Below are positions 8,338 through 21,300 of a stretch of DNA of 43,101 nucleotides, in pieces (position 1 is the stretch's first letter; every line of letters begins with the position of its first letter). The DNA lies in contig BFEA01000398.1 in the NCBI GenBank assembly GCA_003427395.1, positions 1,214,203 through 1,257,303 of the forward strand. The letters run 5' to 3'. The stretch is from Chara braunii (Eukaryota > Streptophyta > Charophyceae > Charales > Characeae). The position numbers were made by a program, and so were the translations under genes. The notes under the pieces were generated by a model, which saw nothing but the letters and a program-made list of their open reading frames with translations, had not been told where the DNA came from and did no database searches.

Positions 8338-9000
8338 TTTGGTCAGATCTGAGATCCCGTGTTAGATCTGGTCCTGGCCAAAAATCTGTTCTTATGCAGA
8401 TCTGAATAACTTAACAGTTTAAATTTTCAATTTTCATATGAATATGAATTAGAAAGTCTGAGGAAAAAATAAACATATGCTGGAGGTCGCGCCTGCGCCG
8501 TTTGGTGAGCGCAGCACTTCGCTAGCTTAGCGCCCGTACAACGCGCATCCTTGTCGTAGTCGGCAGCACGGGCTGCCATCGCGAAGCCTCGACCAGTAAG
8601 CCATAGCTCCACTGGCTTAACACGTAGAGCTTCGCGCGCACTTTGGGCGCACGCCCAGAACGTTCACTCACTCGCTCAGGTTCCTTGTCGGCGCCGAATG
8701 AAGAGGCGAACTTTATAGTGAAGAGCAACAATACCCTTTCGGGAGATCACGAACCTTCCTCGAAGTCCGCATTGTGGTCCGCCATAGCCATACTGGCGCG
8801 ACGGGTAGTGCCACGTGCGCGTGCAGTGAGAATGTGTCCAGGGTTATCAAGATTCAATCAAGCGTCATCGACAATGTACGAATGCCCGTAAATTACGGCA
8901 AAGACGCCTCTGGACGACTGCTCTACAAGATTCAGTGGAAGTCTGCATCTTCAACACACGACATTCGTGAGATCTGACAACCCCTATCCACCTAGGCGAC
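8334..9000. other. No recognisable gene
   Basis: Mixed-composition sequence, AT-rich at 8405-8455 and GC-rich at 8480-8830. Several short frames on both strands lack any family motif. Nothing else is supported. Confidence 0.4.
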
Positions 9001-11225
9001 TGACCATACTCCCCCCCCTCCTCAACCATCACTCCTTATCACGAGCAAGGGCTCGCTACCTCCATCGCCATATCCTACAGTCTCTCCTCCGACCGACATC
9101 CCGCATGTCCTTCCCCCTAGCAGCCCTGCATCAACTCATTCCCTGACCATAAGCCGGATAATAACACCAACGTCCCCGCCCTTCTCCCCACACCCGATCC
9201 CTCCCAGCCCAATCCCACGCTGACACCACCCCGACCCCATCAACCGGATCCCAGCTCGTCCACATCCGAATTTCGACCCCGATCCCGATCCGATCACACC
9301 TCGACCTCACCCTAATTCCGACCCCAACCTCGACCGTAATCCTGCGCCCGAACCGACCTCATCCCGATCCCAACCTCTCCGAACCTCTTCCCATCCCGAC
9401 CCCATCACGGCTCTACACCGCTCCCACCCCGATCCCACCTTCCCCCCATCCTAGTCCTGATCTCGATCCCGACCACCTCCCGATCCTTCGGTCCCACCCT
9501 GCTGATCCTGACCTCAATCCCAATTCCAACCTATCCTTTCCCCGATTCCAGTCCGACCCCTCCCACCCTCATCCCACCCCGCTTCTAGTTTGTTCCCGCC
9601 CTGATCCCATCCCTGTCCCATCCAAATCCCGACCTTGCTGCTGACCTCGACTCCACCCATTTCGACTCCCACCCGATTCCTACTCCAACCCACTTCGCCT
9701 TCGATCCCGACCCCAACCCACTTCATCCCGACCCCAATCCCTACCCACTCCCACCCGATCCTGACCCGCTTCGACTCCCACTCGATCTCGATCCCCAACC
9801 ACTTGGACTCTCACCCGTTCTTCCCCCCCACTCTTTGACTCCCGATCCTGACCTATTTCAACTTCCACCCGATCCCATCTCTACTCCGTCCCTCCTCGAC
9901 GTCGACTCCGGCCCCAGCCCACTTCGACTCCCCCCACAATCCCAATCCCAACCCACTTCTACTCCCACCCGACCCTATCCCACTTCGATCCTAATTCACC
10001 TTGACTCACGCCCACTCCCACTTCCCCCCCCATCCCGACCCACTTCAACCCCAACTCACCTCGACTCCCACCCGCCTCCCCACCTCGCCCCTGATCCCGA
10101 TCCGCCTCGATCCCAATCACCTCGATTCCCACCCGCCCTCACTTCGCCCCCGATCCCAACCCATCCCGGTCCCGATCCCAGCCCATTTCGACTCCTACCT
10201 GATCCCAATCCCAGCCCACTTCGGGTCCCACCCCATCCCGACCCACCTCGATCCTAACTCACCTCAACCCACACCCGCGCTCACTCTGCCCCCCCACCCC
10301 GACCAAACTCGTTCCCGACTCACTTCGACTCCCACCCGCTCTCACCTCGCCCTCGATCCTGACCCACCACGACCCCAATTCACCTCGATCCCCACCTGCC
10401 CTTACTTCGCCCCCGATCCCGACCCACTTCAATTCCCCCCCGAACCTGATCCTAACCCATCTCGACTTCTTCCCGATCCCACTTCAACTCCCTTTGGATC
10501 TTGATCCCAACCCACTTCGACTCCCACCCAATCCCAATCCCAACACCTTTCGACTTCCCCCCCCGACCCTGACCCGCTTCGATCCTAACTCTCCTCAACT
10601 CCCACCCGCCCCCACTTCGCCCCCGATCCCGACCCACTTCGATTCCCCCCGAACCCGATCCCAACCCATCTCGACTTCTTCCCGATCCCACTCCGACTCC
10701 CTTCGGATCCGGATCCCAACCCACTTCGACTCCCACCCGATCCCTATCCCAACACCTTTTCGACTCCCCCCCGACCCTGACCCGCATCGATCCCAACTCA
10801 CCTCAACTCCCACCCGCCCCCACTTCGTCCCCGATCCCGACCCACTTCCTTCCCAACCCATTTCGACTCCCACCTGCCCCCACCTTGCCCCCGATCCCGA
10901 CCCGTCTTGATTCCCTCCCGATCCCGATCCCGGCCCATTTCGAACTCCTACCTGTTCCCACTCTGACTCCCACCCAATCCCGACCCCGACTCACTACAAT
11001 CCCTCCCGATCCCAATCCTAACCCACATCTACTCCCACTCGATCCCGACCCATCTCGACCCCATCTCACCTCGATTTCCACCCTTTCCCACCTCACCCCT
11101 ATTCACGACCCGCCTTGACTCTCGCTCGACCCCGATCCTATCCCACCCAGTACCCACCCTCTCTAATCTTGACCCCACGCCACGTCCCCAGCACGTTCTC
11201 ATTTGGTCCAACTAATCCTGCCCCA
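9001..11225. repeat. C-rich minisatellite, about 2.2 kb
   Basis: Degenerate tandem array built from short units such as CCCGATCCCGACCCACTTCG and CGACTCCCACC. The plus strand is almost free of G runs, while the minus strand has GGG or longer every few bases. All long open frames across it (Pro/Asp/Ser-rich on plus, Gly/Val/Trp-rich on minus) are by-products of the repeat and are not called as genes. Poly-C tracts occur at 10024-10032, 10290-10296 and 10555-10563. The array ends just before the 5' side of the LINE. Confidence 0.9.
10409..10840. repeat. Higher-order repeat of about 209 bp within the minisatellite
   Basis: The segment beginning CGCCCCCGATCCCGACCCAC near 10409 recurs near 10618, and the marker TTYGGATC at 10493-10500 recurs at 10702-10709, a spacing of 209 bp. 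The order of sub-units between the markers is kept, so a compound block was duplicated after the short units had diverged. Confidence 0.8.
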
Positions 11226-11544
11226 CCCCCCCCTCCACCCCTCTATCCCTACCCCCTCCAAACAGACCCACCCCTTTAACGACGGCCTTAGTAAGATCAT
11301 TCTACGATACTTACTATCCTCTCTCCTAACCTTTCCGACAAGACAGTGATAGCGAAAAACGGTTGGGCTAAGCACATTGAAAGATGGTGAATTTAACTCA
11401 AGGCACTTGCCCGAATGTTTAGACAGTACCGGAGAAAGCAGTTAATGTTATCGATAACGAAGCCCTGAAATTTTTGATAGAGAAGACGAAGGTTCAAGGA
11501 ATCGAATCTACCGAAAAACAGATAATTGATGGCGGGAAGAGGAG

Positions 11545-14200
11545 GTGATCATCTGGAAATACCCAGAAGAAAAGATCGCCGAACTGGACGATCGGCATGA
11601 AAAACATGGAGTAGTTTTCAACTTCGCACGCCACGGCGCAGATCTCCAGCCAACAGAGAAGAGGAAATGGATAATTGATACAATCAGAAAGGAACCGAAA
11701 CTCAAACAGATTGGGGACACCTATTCATTGCAGAGCTCGGGACGGAACAACATCATGGTAATCTTTATCCATGAGGACCATGCACGGTTTGCAGCCGAAA
11801 TGCAATCCAGAAACTTTCACGGATCAGTTTGCACCATCACTAGATGGAAAAGGCTATCAGTCCAAAGACAGAACCCAGTATTCGCAGTCTCCTACAAACA
11901 AACTCTGTTGAAGGAGAACTTCTGGGTCCAGTGTGACAACATTCAGCGCGGTTTTCACGGTATGTTGGTGGACAGACTTGAGAGATAGTATACAGCGAAC
12001 AAGCTCCTGAAATGGATTCTACCGACGCCTGAATTTCTGGCCCCACACTGCGGAACCATGACAGCGATCCTTGACGTGCAAACAAATGACCCTCCAGTTT
12101 TCCCACCGACCTGGAAATTCCAAATAGAAAACAGCCAGATAGAGGTAAGGATATCAACCGAAACCTCACCCATTTGTTTCCGCTGCAAAGAGCGGGGTCA
12201 CCTGGAAACTGATCCTACCTGCCCAAAGTTCTCGAAACAATCGAAAGAACGGAAGCTACCGCCAAACATGTTCGTGGAGGTGGAAGATGTGCCTGGAATA
12301 TGGTTCGTAGCAGACTCGTGCTACGACGGGTGGGTCTTTGATGATAATCTGGATGAGCCCCACTGGGTGTGGCATTTCGCGGATCAGACACCATCCATAA
12401 AAAAAAACAGACATTTTTCCCCCAACAGACAGCAGATGGCAAAAGAAAGCAACAGGGAAAGTAAAAGGGAACCCGACGAAAATCAACACCAATCCCATCA
12501 CGGATTCGAGGGTAATCAGAGAAGAGAAAGCAAGGGAAGATCTGTTGTGTGATATAGACACTATAAGGGAACAGATTGAGCAAGAATACAAGAAGGAACC
12601 AATGATCTTCAGGGAGGCACTAAAACGAGCAGAACTGCAGACATACAAGAGGAGGGATAAAACGCAGATGATAACAAGCAATCTTTACATGGGTTTTGTA
12701 GACATATAAAGAAGGAGATGGGCTCAAAGAGAAGGGAAGTCGGGGAGTCTGAAGAAGGGAAGGAAGTGAAAATGACAGAAGGATCAAAAGAAGAGGAAAC
12801 AATGGATCTGGATTTGACGGGGAGCAAGGCGGATGGGGAACCAGAAGGGAGGAGCAGCACACCAGACACTAGTTCCACAAACGAGGGTGATCTATCCAGG
12901 CAATCGTTGGCCTGGCTCAGGGAATATGTGGAAAAGGCAAAAAGGGAACGGGAACACGCTTTCGATGTCCGGGTAGCCTGCCTGAAACACGCAGAAAGGC
13001 CTCAGGTGAATGGTAGGAAGGAGGCCATTGTGGGGATCAACAATTCCTCTAATCAGTATGAAATGCTCAAAAGGGACAAGGCAGAGGAATTTTTTGAATA
13101 AGCAGCTTTCAGATATGCGGAAAAGAAAAGAGCAAGGGACCAGGGAACAAAGGACAAGGACAAAACCATCCCTACAACTAAAGACAATTTCCAGGACCTG
13201 CGACCCGAGGCAAGGAAAGTAGGCAAGAGTCAAAAACGAAAGGATTCCAGTGACGAACTTGAAGCAATTGAAGAGAAATCAGAACGCGTTTTCCTCAAAA
13301 AGGAAGTGGCAGTAGTGTTGTCTCAAACGAAAACACTGAAAAAATGGAACAAAGAATATACCCCCGAATTCACCACCATCACGTAGATAGCAAATGGGAA
13401 AGCCCCAATGGTGACCTAGTCGGCCAAAGCAGCCCGTAGAACCTTGAGAAACATCAGGCCAATCGTTGCAACCAGATATGTGGAAAAGGCAAAGGAATGG
13501 CAGATCGCAACAGACATATCCTTCAAAATCCCCCACTTTGTGGAAGGAGCGAATGTTGTCAAAGTCCTCAAAGAACAAATTACGATGGAAACCCCACTGG
13601 GGGTTATTTGAGACTGTTGCTATGGAGGAGGGGCAGGTTGGCACCTCCATGCAAGAGGATCCAGAGAGCAGCCAGAAGAGCACGGGTGAATTCAATAGGA
13701 ACTCCCCAAGGGCCTTCTCACCTCTAGTTGCAAAGATACCAGAATCTGCAAAACTCAGATCCGGGATGATCTGGAAACCTTGGAGAACGGTGAATGAGGT
13801 TCCCTACAGCATTCTAGCAGACGTAGGGGTATCAGCGGAGTTGTTGGCCACAACCGTTGCCCATATTGTCACAACAGGACTGCTGGAGGGGGACGAGGAT
13901 CTGGACGCAAGAGCATACGCTACTGATTGTGAAAGATTCTACAGAAGTGACACTTCAGACCGTGAATCATGGGATGGGGATGATGAAAGGGAAGAGCTGG
14001 ACCTGTCCCCCGAGTTGGAAAATGACGGTAGTAAAAAGACGGAGCTAGACGGATCAGATACTGGAAGAGAGAGCTCTCTCTCCCCATCAGAGGACAATGG
14101 ACCGAAGACCGATCAAAAGGTAATCGGAGAGGGTGCGAGCATGGAAGCGCCCCCCCCCCCCCCCCCCCCCCCCCCCAAAACCCCCGGACCTAGAAACCCC
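11545..14200 (+). pseudogene. LINE ORF1 (nucleic-acid-binding protein) remnant
   Basis: The N-terminal frame (11545-11988) has HGVVFNFARHGADLQPTEKR and VIFIHEDHARFAAEM, of the type found before zinc knuckles in plant LINE ORF1 (DUF4283-like; inferred). An in-frame TAG at 11986-11988 is followed in the same frame by a CCHC knuckle, CFRCKERGHLETDPTC, at about 12178-12225. In-frame stops follow at about 12550 and 12707. The charged, Lys/Glu-rich 12718-13101 is again in that frame, and the rest shifts frame into 13466-14398. The later part carries an acidic run and a poly-Pro stretch encoded by a 27-base C run. ORF1 proteins coat LINE RNA and chaperone nucleic acids. Several stops and shifts show decay. 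Confidence 0.7.
14150..14176 (+). repeat. 27-base poly-C run between LINE ORF1 and ORF2
   Basis: Homopolymer of 27 C residues encoding poly-Pro (preceded by MEA) in the open frame 13466-14398. It lies about 130 bases before the endonuclease start motif. Such a run is prone to slippage in replication and sequencing, so its exact length is unsafe. Confidence 0.9.
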
Positions 14201-14301
14201 TCTACCAACCAATCCCCTTGTGCCGGTACAACGACAGTCATGGAGAGCTATAGACTAAGGGCCAACGAGGCAGGGGATCGCATTGATTGGAGAACTCAAG
14301 G

Positions 14302-17300
14302 GCTTGTCATTAGAAGCTGGAATGTCAATGGACTTGGGAATATTGGGAAGAGAGGAAAAGATGAACGATTTACTGTCAGGATTAACAATGGAGAATAGAA
14401 AAGTAGTAGATATCTTACTACTCCAAAAAACTCATCTCACCTTCTCGATAGAACATGATAGAGTCCGGTCATTCTTGGCAAGGAAACTAGGATTCCCAAA
14501 TCCTGCCGTTTATATAAAGCAGGCTCAAGTCTAGACAAGAAAGCGGATCTGGTTGAAGGAAGATGGTACCTACTACACCTTAAATGGAAAGAAGAGGAAT
14601 TCATATTGATTAACATATATGCACCAAATTCGACGACGGAGAGAACGGCCTTTTTGACAAATCTCAGGAATTTGATCCCACCATTGACCCCTTGTATCGT
14701 GGCGGGCGACTGGAATGCCACTATGGATCTGATAACAGACTGTATATCGCAGTCCTCCAACAATGTCAATTCAACAGAAGCAATACCGATTGAAGAATTA
14801 ATGTTGGACCACAATCTGGTAGAACCATACAGAACCCTACACCCTACCCAAAAAACATTCACCCTGGTCAAGAAAAATCATGCACATCACACGACCTTCT
14901 CACAAATTGATCATTTCTTGGTGTCAGAAATAATGATGGGGGCAGTCAAGGGTGCGGAGGTACTACCTCTGGCCTCTTATACAGGGCTGGACCACAAACC
15001 AATAGAGCTAGTTCTGTGCTTTGACCAAGTGGTCAAAAAGGGTGTCAGCTTCCACAAGCTCAACAACTCCCTGCTACTCAGCCAAACCTTCCAAAAGGAG
15101 GTAATTGATTGCTGGATGGGACAGAGGTCTGCACGCTTGAGTACCGAGTACTGGTGGGACTGGTTCCAGAAAAACTACTCTACCCTCTCAATCACTGCAG
15201 CCAAAATATCTAGAAAGCTCGCGTCCATAAGGAAGCAAAGGAGACAATCTCTAGAATTTGCTTTAAAATTGGTTGAAACTAACTTGACAAACAACCCCTT
15301 CTCGCCATTGTACAATGACATCTTTGAGAAGGCACGAGAGGAACTGGCAATTTGGAGGTGGTGGGATGTAAAAGGCCTACAAACAAGAGCCAAAATGTGC
15401 GAATACGAGCTCAGTGATTCAATGACAAAACATTTCTTTGCCCGAATTAAGGCCAACTCGAGAGCTAACACAATAGAAGGTTTAAGACGTACAATGGCCT
15501 CGGAGATAGTGACATCAGATAGCGAAGGGATGTTAGAGATAACCAGAAACTTCTCAAGGACCTCTATCACTCTAAGACCCTCACATCGACACCTCCCAAC
15601 ACAAGAGAGGAAAGACAGAAAATGCTTCAATATCTGGAACAAACAATAACACTCGAACAAGCCGAGGCACTAGACAAACCGATTACGATTGAGGAGCTAC
15701 ACCGAGCCTTCTTAGGCATGAATAATGGTAAGACCCCTAGGATCGACAGACTAACAAAATAATTTTGGGAAAAATTATGGCCCCTTTTAGGACTGGACCT
15801 GCTAAACTATTACAACGACAGCTGGACTAAGGGGGGGCTCGGCAACCTACTCGACGGCAGTGTGATCACACCATATAAAAAAGGCAACAAAGAAGACATT
15901 AAAAACTATAGACCAATCTCACTCCTAACACTTCCATATAAAATCCTGGCTAAAGCCCTCTCCAACCGACTCACCCAAATCACAAATAAATGCTTCCACA
16001 TCGATCAGATAGGCTTCATCCCTGTTCGATACATCCTATATAACGTACTGACACTAAATGAGGCAGTAAGGAAGATTAGAGAGAGGAAAATAAATGTTGC
16101 AATACTTTTCTTCGACTTTGAAAAGACCTATGACCAAGTTAACTGGGATTTCATGGAAGCTAGCATGGAAAAAATGGGAGTTGGACCAAATTTCAAAAAA
16201 TGGGGCCAAATACTATACAAAGATGCAACGGGCTGTGTCCAAGTCAACGGCCTTCTGTCGGACTGCTACCCGATCTCCCGCTCAGAGTCCGACAAGGAGA
16301 TCCATTCGCCCCATCAATCTTCCTGTTCGTAATGGAAGCTATCGCATCATTCCTACGCAAGGACCCATCAATCCAAAGACTCTCTAGCACCAACATAGGC
16401 TGAACTCACCAAATAGATTTCCCCACAGTTATCATGTTTGCGGACGACCTAACTGTCTTGATTAGAGAAACCGACTCGTCTTTCAGAACCTTGGCTAAAG
16501 CAATGGAAACCTTCAGATTGGCCTCAGAAATGAAGATCAATTGGGGGAAGACAATAGGATGGTGGCTATCAGATGAGGACCCCCTACTATTACAAGGAGA
16601 GGAAGCAGCTATGACCTGGGAGACGCCAAACACCCCCACCCGGTACCTTGGTGTACTCATGACAAGAGAAGGGCTAGCGCCCCAAATGGGCCAGAACATG
16701 CTGACTAAACAAATCAACCAATTAGGAAGATGGGGCAATGCCTTCACGTCCCTCATTGGACGAGCCCTGGTCCTTAATACTTCGGTCTTCTCAATGATGT
16801 GGTACTTAGCCTCCGTTTGGACTATCCCTGATAATTCCATCAAAGAACTGAACCGAAAAGCCAGGCTATATCTATGGTCAGGAGACCCCAACAAAGAGAA
16901 CAACATATCTAAAGTCGCATGGCACTATGTCACGAGGAGCCCGCTAAAGGGAGGTCTAGGGATTATAGACCCCGGAACAGAAACTAAAGCCCTGCAGATT
17001 AAATGGATTATCAAGCTTTTGACGAACCCAGATAGCGCATGGCATAAACTAGCCTTGGATAGTATCAGATCACTAGCCCCGGTGCCCTCACCAGAGGATA
17101 TGTCAGGACTGTTCTGGGTAATGAATAAAGATTGGACCACAGCCACGGGCAGAAGGAATCGAACGAGGGATGCCAGTCTAGAAAGCCATAGGCCTGATAC
17201 TCCATATTGGACGTCGCTTCTTCGAATCTGGAGAAAAATAATCCCTAACAAGTCCAACAGACCTAGATCTAAGGATGAAGTACTAAGGCAACCGCTCTTC

Positions 17301-17360
17301 GGAAATCAATGGGTGACAAATGATGTAATGAACCCAGATGGCGAAGATACTTCTCAATAA
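14302..17360 (+). pseudogene. LINE ORF2: APE endonuclease and reverse transcriptase remnant
   Basis: The endonuclease begins with IRSWNVNGLGNIGKRGK (end of the 13466-14398 frame). A frameshift near 14355 moves it to VVDILLLQKTHLT, where Gln-Lys-Thr replaces the usual QET and may lose a catalytic Glu. A stop at about 14532 and another shift lead to INIYAPN, VAGDWNA, SQIDHFLVS and GLDHKPI (14606-15010), the AP-endonuclease motifs. Then NNGKTPRIDRLT (about 15720), IKNYRPISLLT (about 15898), FFDFEKTYDQVNWDF (first RT Asp, about 16110), RVRQGDPFAP (about 16285) and the catalytic FADD at 16437-16448. The final frame 16434-17360 continues through RYLGV and KGGLGIIDP to a C-terminal part. It would nick target DNA and copy LINE RNA there (target-primed reverse transcription). 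At least four breaks show it is dead. Confidence 0.85.
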
Positions 17361-18336
17361 TGCCAACCTATATAGATATCAACCTGTTGATGAATGTCAA
17401 ATAATCATAATTGTGTCCAAATAGAATGAGATGGGAAATCATTCACAGACGAAGGAGATAGAGGGGAGAATAGACTGAGAGGGGAAAAATCAACAATGCC
17501 CACTCTTGCTTCGGGTTCCCTCCTCTCTCGCCACCTCAATAATCAATAACCCAAACACAAATCTGAAGTTCTCTCTCAATGTGCCACGTGGCACGTCAGC
17601 CTGTCCTCATCAGCGAACTGGAGAATGTCGACATCAAGATACCAGGTACGTATCTACGATAACCCAACAGTCTTCATCTCCTTCCGAAGCGACGATGAAT
17701 CAAAACAACACTTTCAAGCATGTAGCCTCGCCACGTCAGAGTACATGTGGCAGCAGCCATGTCAGCGGCGGCGCGTGGCAGCTGCCACGTCAGCATGCCA
17801 AGAAGACAATTGCAGCCAGCCACCATGCCAGTCAGCAGCGCGTCGCTGTCTCCTCTCATATGCCAGCATAGAGCCAACATCTAGCCAGTGTCGCAGCGTC
17901 GCACCAGCGTCAAAGTCAACGCGTGAAGTCAGCATTGACGCAAGACTGAATGAACGTCAAAGCCAGGAAGTCAACTCTTATGTAGTGTTGACGCGGGGTC
18001 AGGACCCCGGATGGTATATCCCTCAACCGTCCAGATCTCAATGCGAATGAGGGCCCAGATTGACCTGAAACCGAATTCCCTCCGCCCTGGATGCTGTCTG
18101 GGTACCTGTGCACAACAAGTGAGTGTATCCAACCAAGGGCCTGGATGCGGTACCTTTGACTCTACAGTTGACTTTTACTCTTGAATTTCTTGTGTGCAGC
18201 GTTCGGTCACATAGCCACTCGACAGACTCAGGCCTTGGCGTGTTTTGGTCACACAGCCCAGTGCAGACCAACTCAGATTTGCGTTTCCTGGGGTTGAGTT
18301 CTGAGCCCTAGGCTACTTCTGGACAGGGTTATTGCA
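17361..18336 (-). mobile_element. 3' LTR portion of gypsy-B with clustered ACGT motifs
   Basis: On the minus strand an LTR begins TGCAATAACCCTGTCC at 18336, directly after a PPT and the pol stop. The start resembles that of gypsy-A (TGCAATGAC). It extends left for an unknown distance because no second copy is present; the LINE stop at 17360 is the outer limit. The part at 17580-17950 is dense in CACGTG/CACGTCA-type motifs, including the palindrome GTGCCACGTGGCAC at 17580-17593. No open frame resembles a protein. Confidence 0.5.
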
Positions 18337-18356
18337 TTCCTGCCCGCCCATTTTCG
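18337..18356 (-). other. Polypurine tract of gypsy-B
   Basis: Minus-strand purine-rich run AAAATGGGCGGGCAGGAA just before the LTR start at 18336 and about 20 bases after the chromodomain stop near 18376. The position is right for a Ty3 PPT although the run is broken by pyrimidines. Confidence 0.5.
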
Positions 18357-18375
18357 AGTTCCACCGCAGAAATAT

Positions 18376-21300
18376 TTAAGACTTCAACCCTCGTTCATAA
18401 GCAACGAAAATATCAGGAGCAGTTTCAAGTAGTTCTCGTTTACTAAACCATCTGTCCTCAGATGGTGCTTGAGACTTTAAACGTACCTTGAACTGCTTCT
18501 GAGGTCGTCCACGTGCACCTGTAGAAAAGTACCCATGCTCTGTGATTCATATCCGCTGCCCATGTTTGGCGGAATCATAGACGGTCTATGTGGGAACTCA
18601 TTTCCTTCTACATAAGGTAGCATTTTGGACGCATGAAAGACATGATATGTTTTGAGGTGAGGGGGAATATCAATTCGGTAAGACGGTCCCTCTGCATCCC
18701 CAATTATTTTAAGAACTTCCCAGGGTCCAAAATAGACGGGCAATAGTTTCTGAGACACATCTTCTTCTAGTGAAAACTCTTTGGACTTCACCCAGATGAG
18801 ATCACCTACCTGGAATGTTGATGGCTGACGATGCTTATTAGCTTGTTCAATCATCCGATCTTGAGCTTTCTTTAGATTATCCTTTACTTTCTTCATGTCT
18901 TCTTGAAACATTATTGCATATTCCCTGGTCCCTGGAGGTAACCTAAGGAATTGGTCCCTTGTCAGCACATCAATGGGACGCTTAGGTTTCCACCCCTTAT
19001 GCAATGCATTAGGTGTCCGCCCTGTAGCGCGGTATGAACACTACTATTGTATGCACTTGCTATCTTGGGTAAGTTCTCATCCCAATCAATTTGATCGGGT
19101 CTCACATACATGCACAGAAGCTGCTGGCACAAACGGTTCATCTGTTCACTTTGTCCATTCGTTTCAAGGTGTCATCCTGACGACATGGTCAAACGTGTAC
19201 CGTATGCTTCCATCAGCTTTTGCCATGGCATACTCGTGAACCCGGCATCACGGTCAGATACAATGGAGAGAGGAAAACCTTACTCAGTCACCCATCGCAT
19301 CTGAAACTTTTGGATCACAAGTTCAGTTCGTGCTTCTGCGGGTAAGGGGATAAACATGGCATACTTAGAGAAACGATCCACAATAACCTTTGCTTGACTA
19401 TTGCCATTCCGACTTTTGGTGAGGCTCATAAAATCAATCGAGATAGACTTACCTAGTTCGCTTGGAATCGGTAATGGCTTCAGAAGACCAAGTGGATTCT
19501 CATGTGAGGGTTTGTTTCTCTGACACACCAGACATGTACGAACATAAGTTAGTACATCTTCTTTCAATCCCTTTCACTCAAAACGTTCTCTAACCTCGAC
19601 GTAAGTTTTCTTGAGACCAAAATGACCTTTAACGTCGTGACATTCCCCAATAAGCAGACTTTTAATTTCTTCCTGGTGAGGAATACACAATCTCTGTTGA
19701 GTTTGGTCTAACAAGAAAAGCAAACCATCGGTTACCTTATAGTTGGGAAGTAGAGATGAGTCTTTTGCAAGAACATCCATAATAGGTTTCCATATAGGGT
19801 CAGTGGCATATCCTTGACGAATTCTTTCTTTCAAATCATTCCCAACGTCTAGGTAAGAGAGAATAGCACCAAAGAAATCACATCTTCTAGACAATGCATC
19901 TGCAACCACGTTAGACTTACCTTTGATAGTTTTTAACTCAAAATCAACAGTATTAATGAATGCAGACCATCGTACTAACTTATCAGAGAGCCTAGGCTGT
20001 GTCTTTATCCACTTCAGAGTAGAGTGGTCTGAGTACATAGTGAAGTGTCTCCCTAACAAGTAGTGTTTCCATATGGTCTAGTGGGCAGACTAAAGCATAC
20101 AATTCCCTTTCATAGGTAAAATTGACAACCATTTCCGATGGCAATCGTGCAGACATAAACTCGATGGGTCTATAACCATTGTCGTCGTTCTGTTGAAGGA
20201 CTGTGCCAACCCCGTACTGACTTGCATCAGTCGTAACGATAAAGGGAAGAGGCGGATCAACAATTTTCAGAACAGGGTAGTGAGTTAACACATATTTTAC
20301 CTTCTTAAACGAAGACTCACAATCCCTATTCCACAACCAAATAGTTCCTTTCTTTAACAATCTTCTCATTGGTGCAGCGATTAATTAGAAGTTTCTGACA
20401 AACTTTCTATAGTAGCTTGCCAAGCCAAGAAAAGATCGTAACTCGGTCACAGACTTAGGTTGTGGCTAATCTCTAATTGCTGATATTTTATTTTCCTCTG
20501 GCCTGAGGCCATCTTGGTTCACTATATGTCCTAAGTATAAAACTTCAGACTTAGCGAACTCAAACTTCTTTGGGTTTATATTAAAGTTTCCCTCTCGCAA
20601 CTTATCTAACACCAAACGAAGATGCTTCTCGTGTTCTTCTAAGGTTTTACTATACACGAGAATATCGTCGAGATAGACAATAACGAATTGATCCAACCAT
20701 TGACGAAACAATTCATTCATTGACCGTTGGAACGTTGTAGGGGCATTTGTCAATCCGAAGGGCATTACCATGAACTCGTAATGGCCATACCTGGTCCGGA
20801 AAGCAGCCTTGTGCTGATTTGCGGGTTCCACCTCGAATCTGATGGTACCCAGACTTCAGATCAATTTTACTAAAATACTTACAACCCTGCAATTGGTCAA
20901 GTAAGTCGTCGATGCGAGGAAGCGGTTCAGCATTCTTGACGGTGACGGCATTCAACCCTCGATAATCAATACGCAGACGTAATTCACCCTCCTTTTTGGG
21001 CACAAACAAGACAGGTGCACCATAGGGAGATGAACTAGGGCGAATCCATCCCTTGTCGGTAAGGTCCTGTAGTTGTTTCTTCAATTCCTCAAGTTCCCTG
21101 AAAGACATCCTATAGATAGGGCCCTTGGGAATTTTACTACCTGGAATGATCTCAATGGTGTGCTTAATATCGCGTTCAGTAATTCCGGTAGGTTCAAGCT
21201 ACAAATCGTTATATTATGAAAAAAAACTTTCAATAGTTGGAAGGCAGGAAGAAGAAAACTCACCGGTTTTCTTTACCAATACCAACATGACTTCCTGTTC

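Larger units (their letters stand above)
11280..17360 (+). mobile_element. Decayed L1-like LINE (non-LTR retrotransposon)
   Basis: About 6 kb plus-strand element with the two-ORF plant L1 layout: ORF1 with a CCHC zinc knuckle, then ORF2 with an APE endonuclease and a reverse transcriptase. The left limit is uncertain (after the minisatellite). The right end is set by the last ORF2 stop, beyond which gypsy-B LTR sequence begins. I see no poly-A tail or target-site duplication, so the 3' end is probably lost or interrupted. Multiple stops and frameshifts make it inactive. Confidence 0.85.

Noticed and set aside
9514-11118. Long proline-rich (plus) and glycine/valine-rich (minus) open frames
   Set aside because: They run in several frames at once across a tandem repeat, and composition follows the repeat unit, so they are not proteins.
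18973-19304. Plus-strand open frames over the gypsy-B integrase
   Set aside because: Shadow frames of the minus-strand integrase, whose own frame is shifted here.
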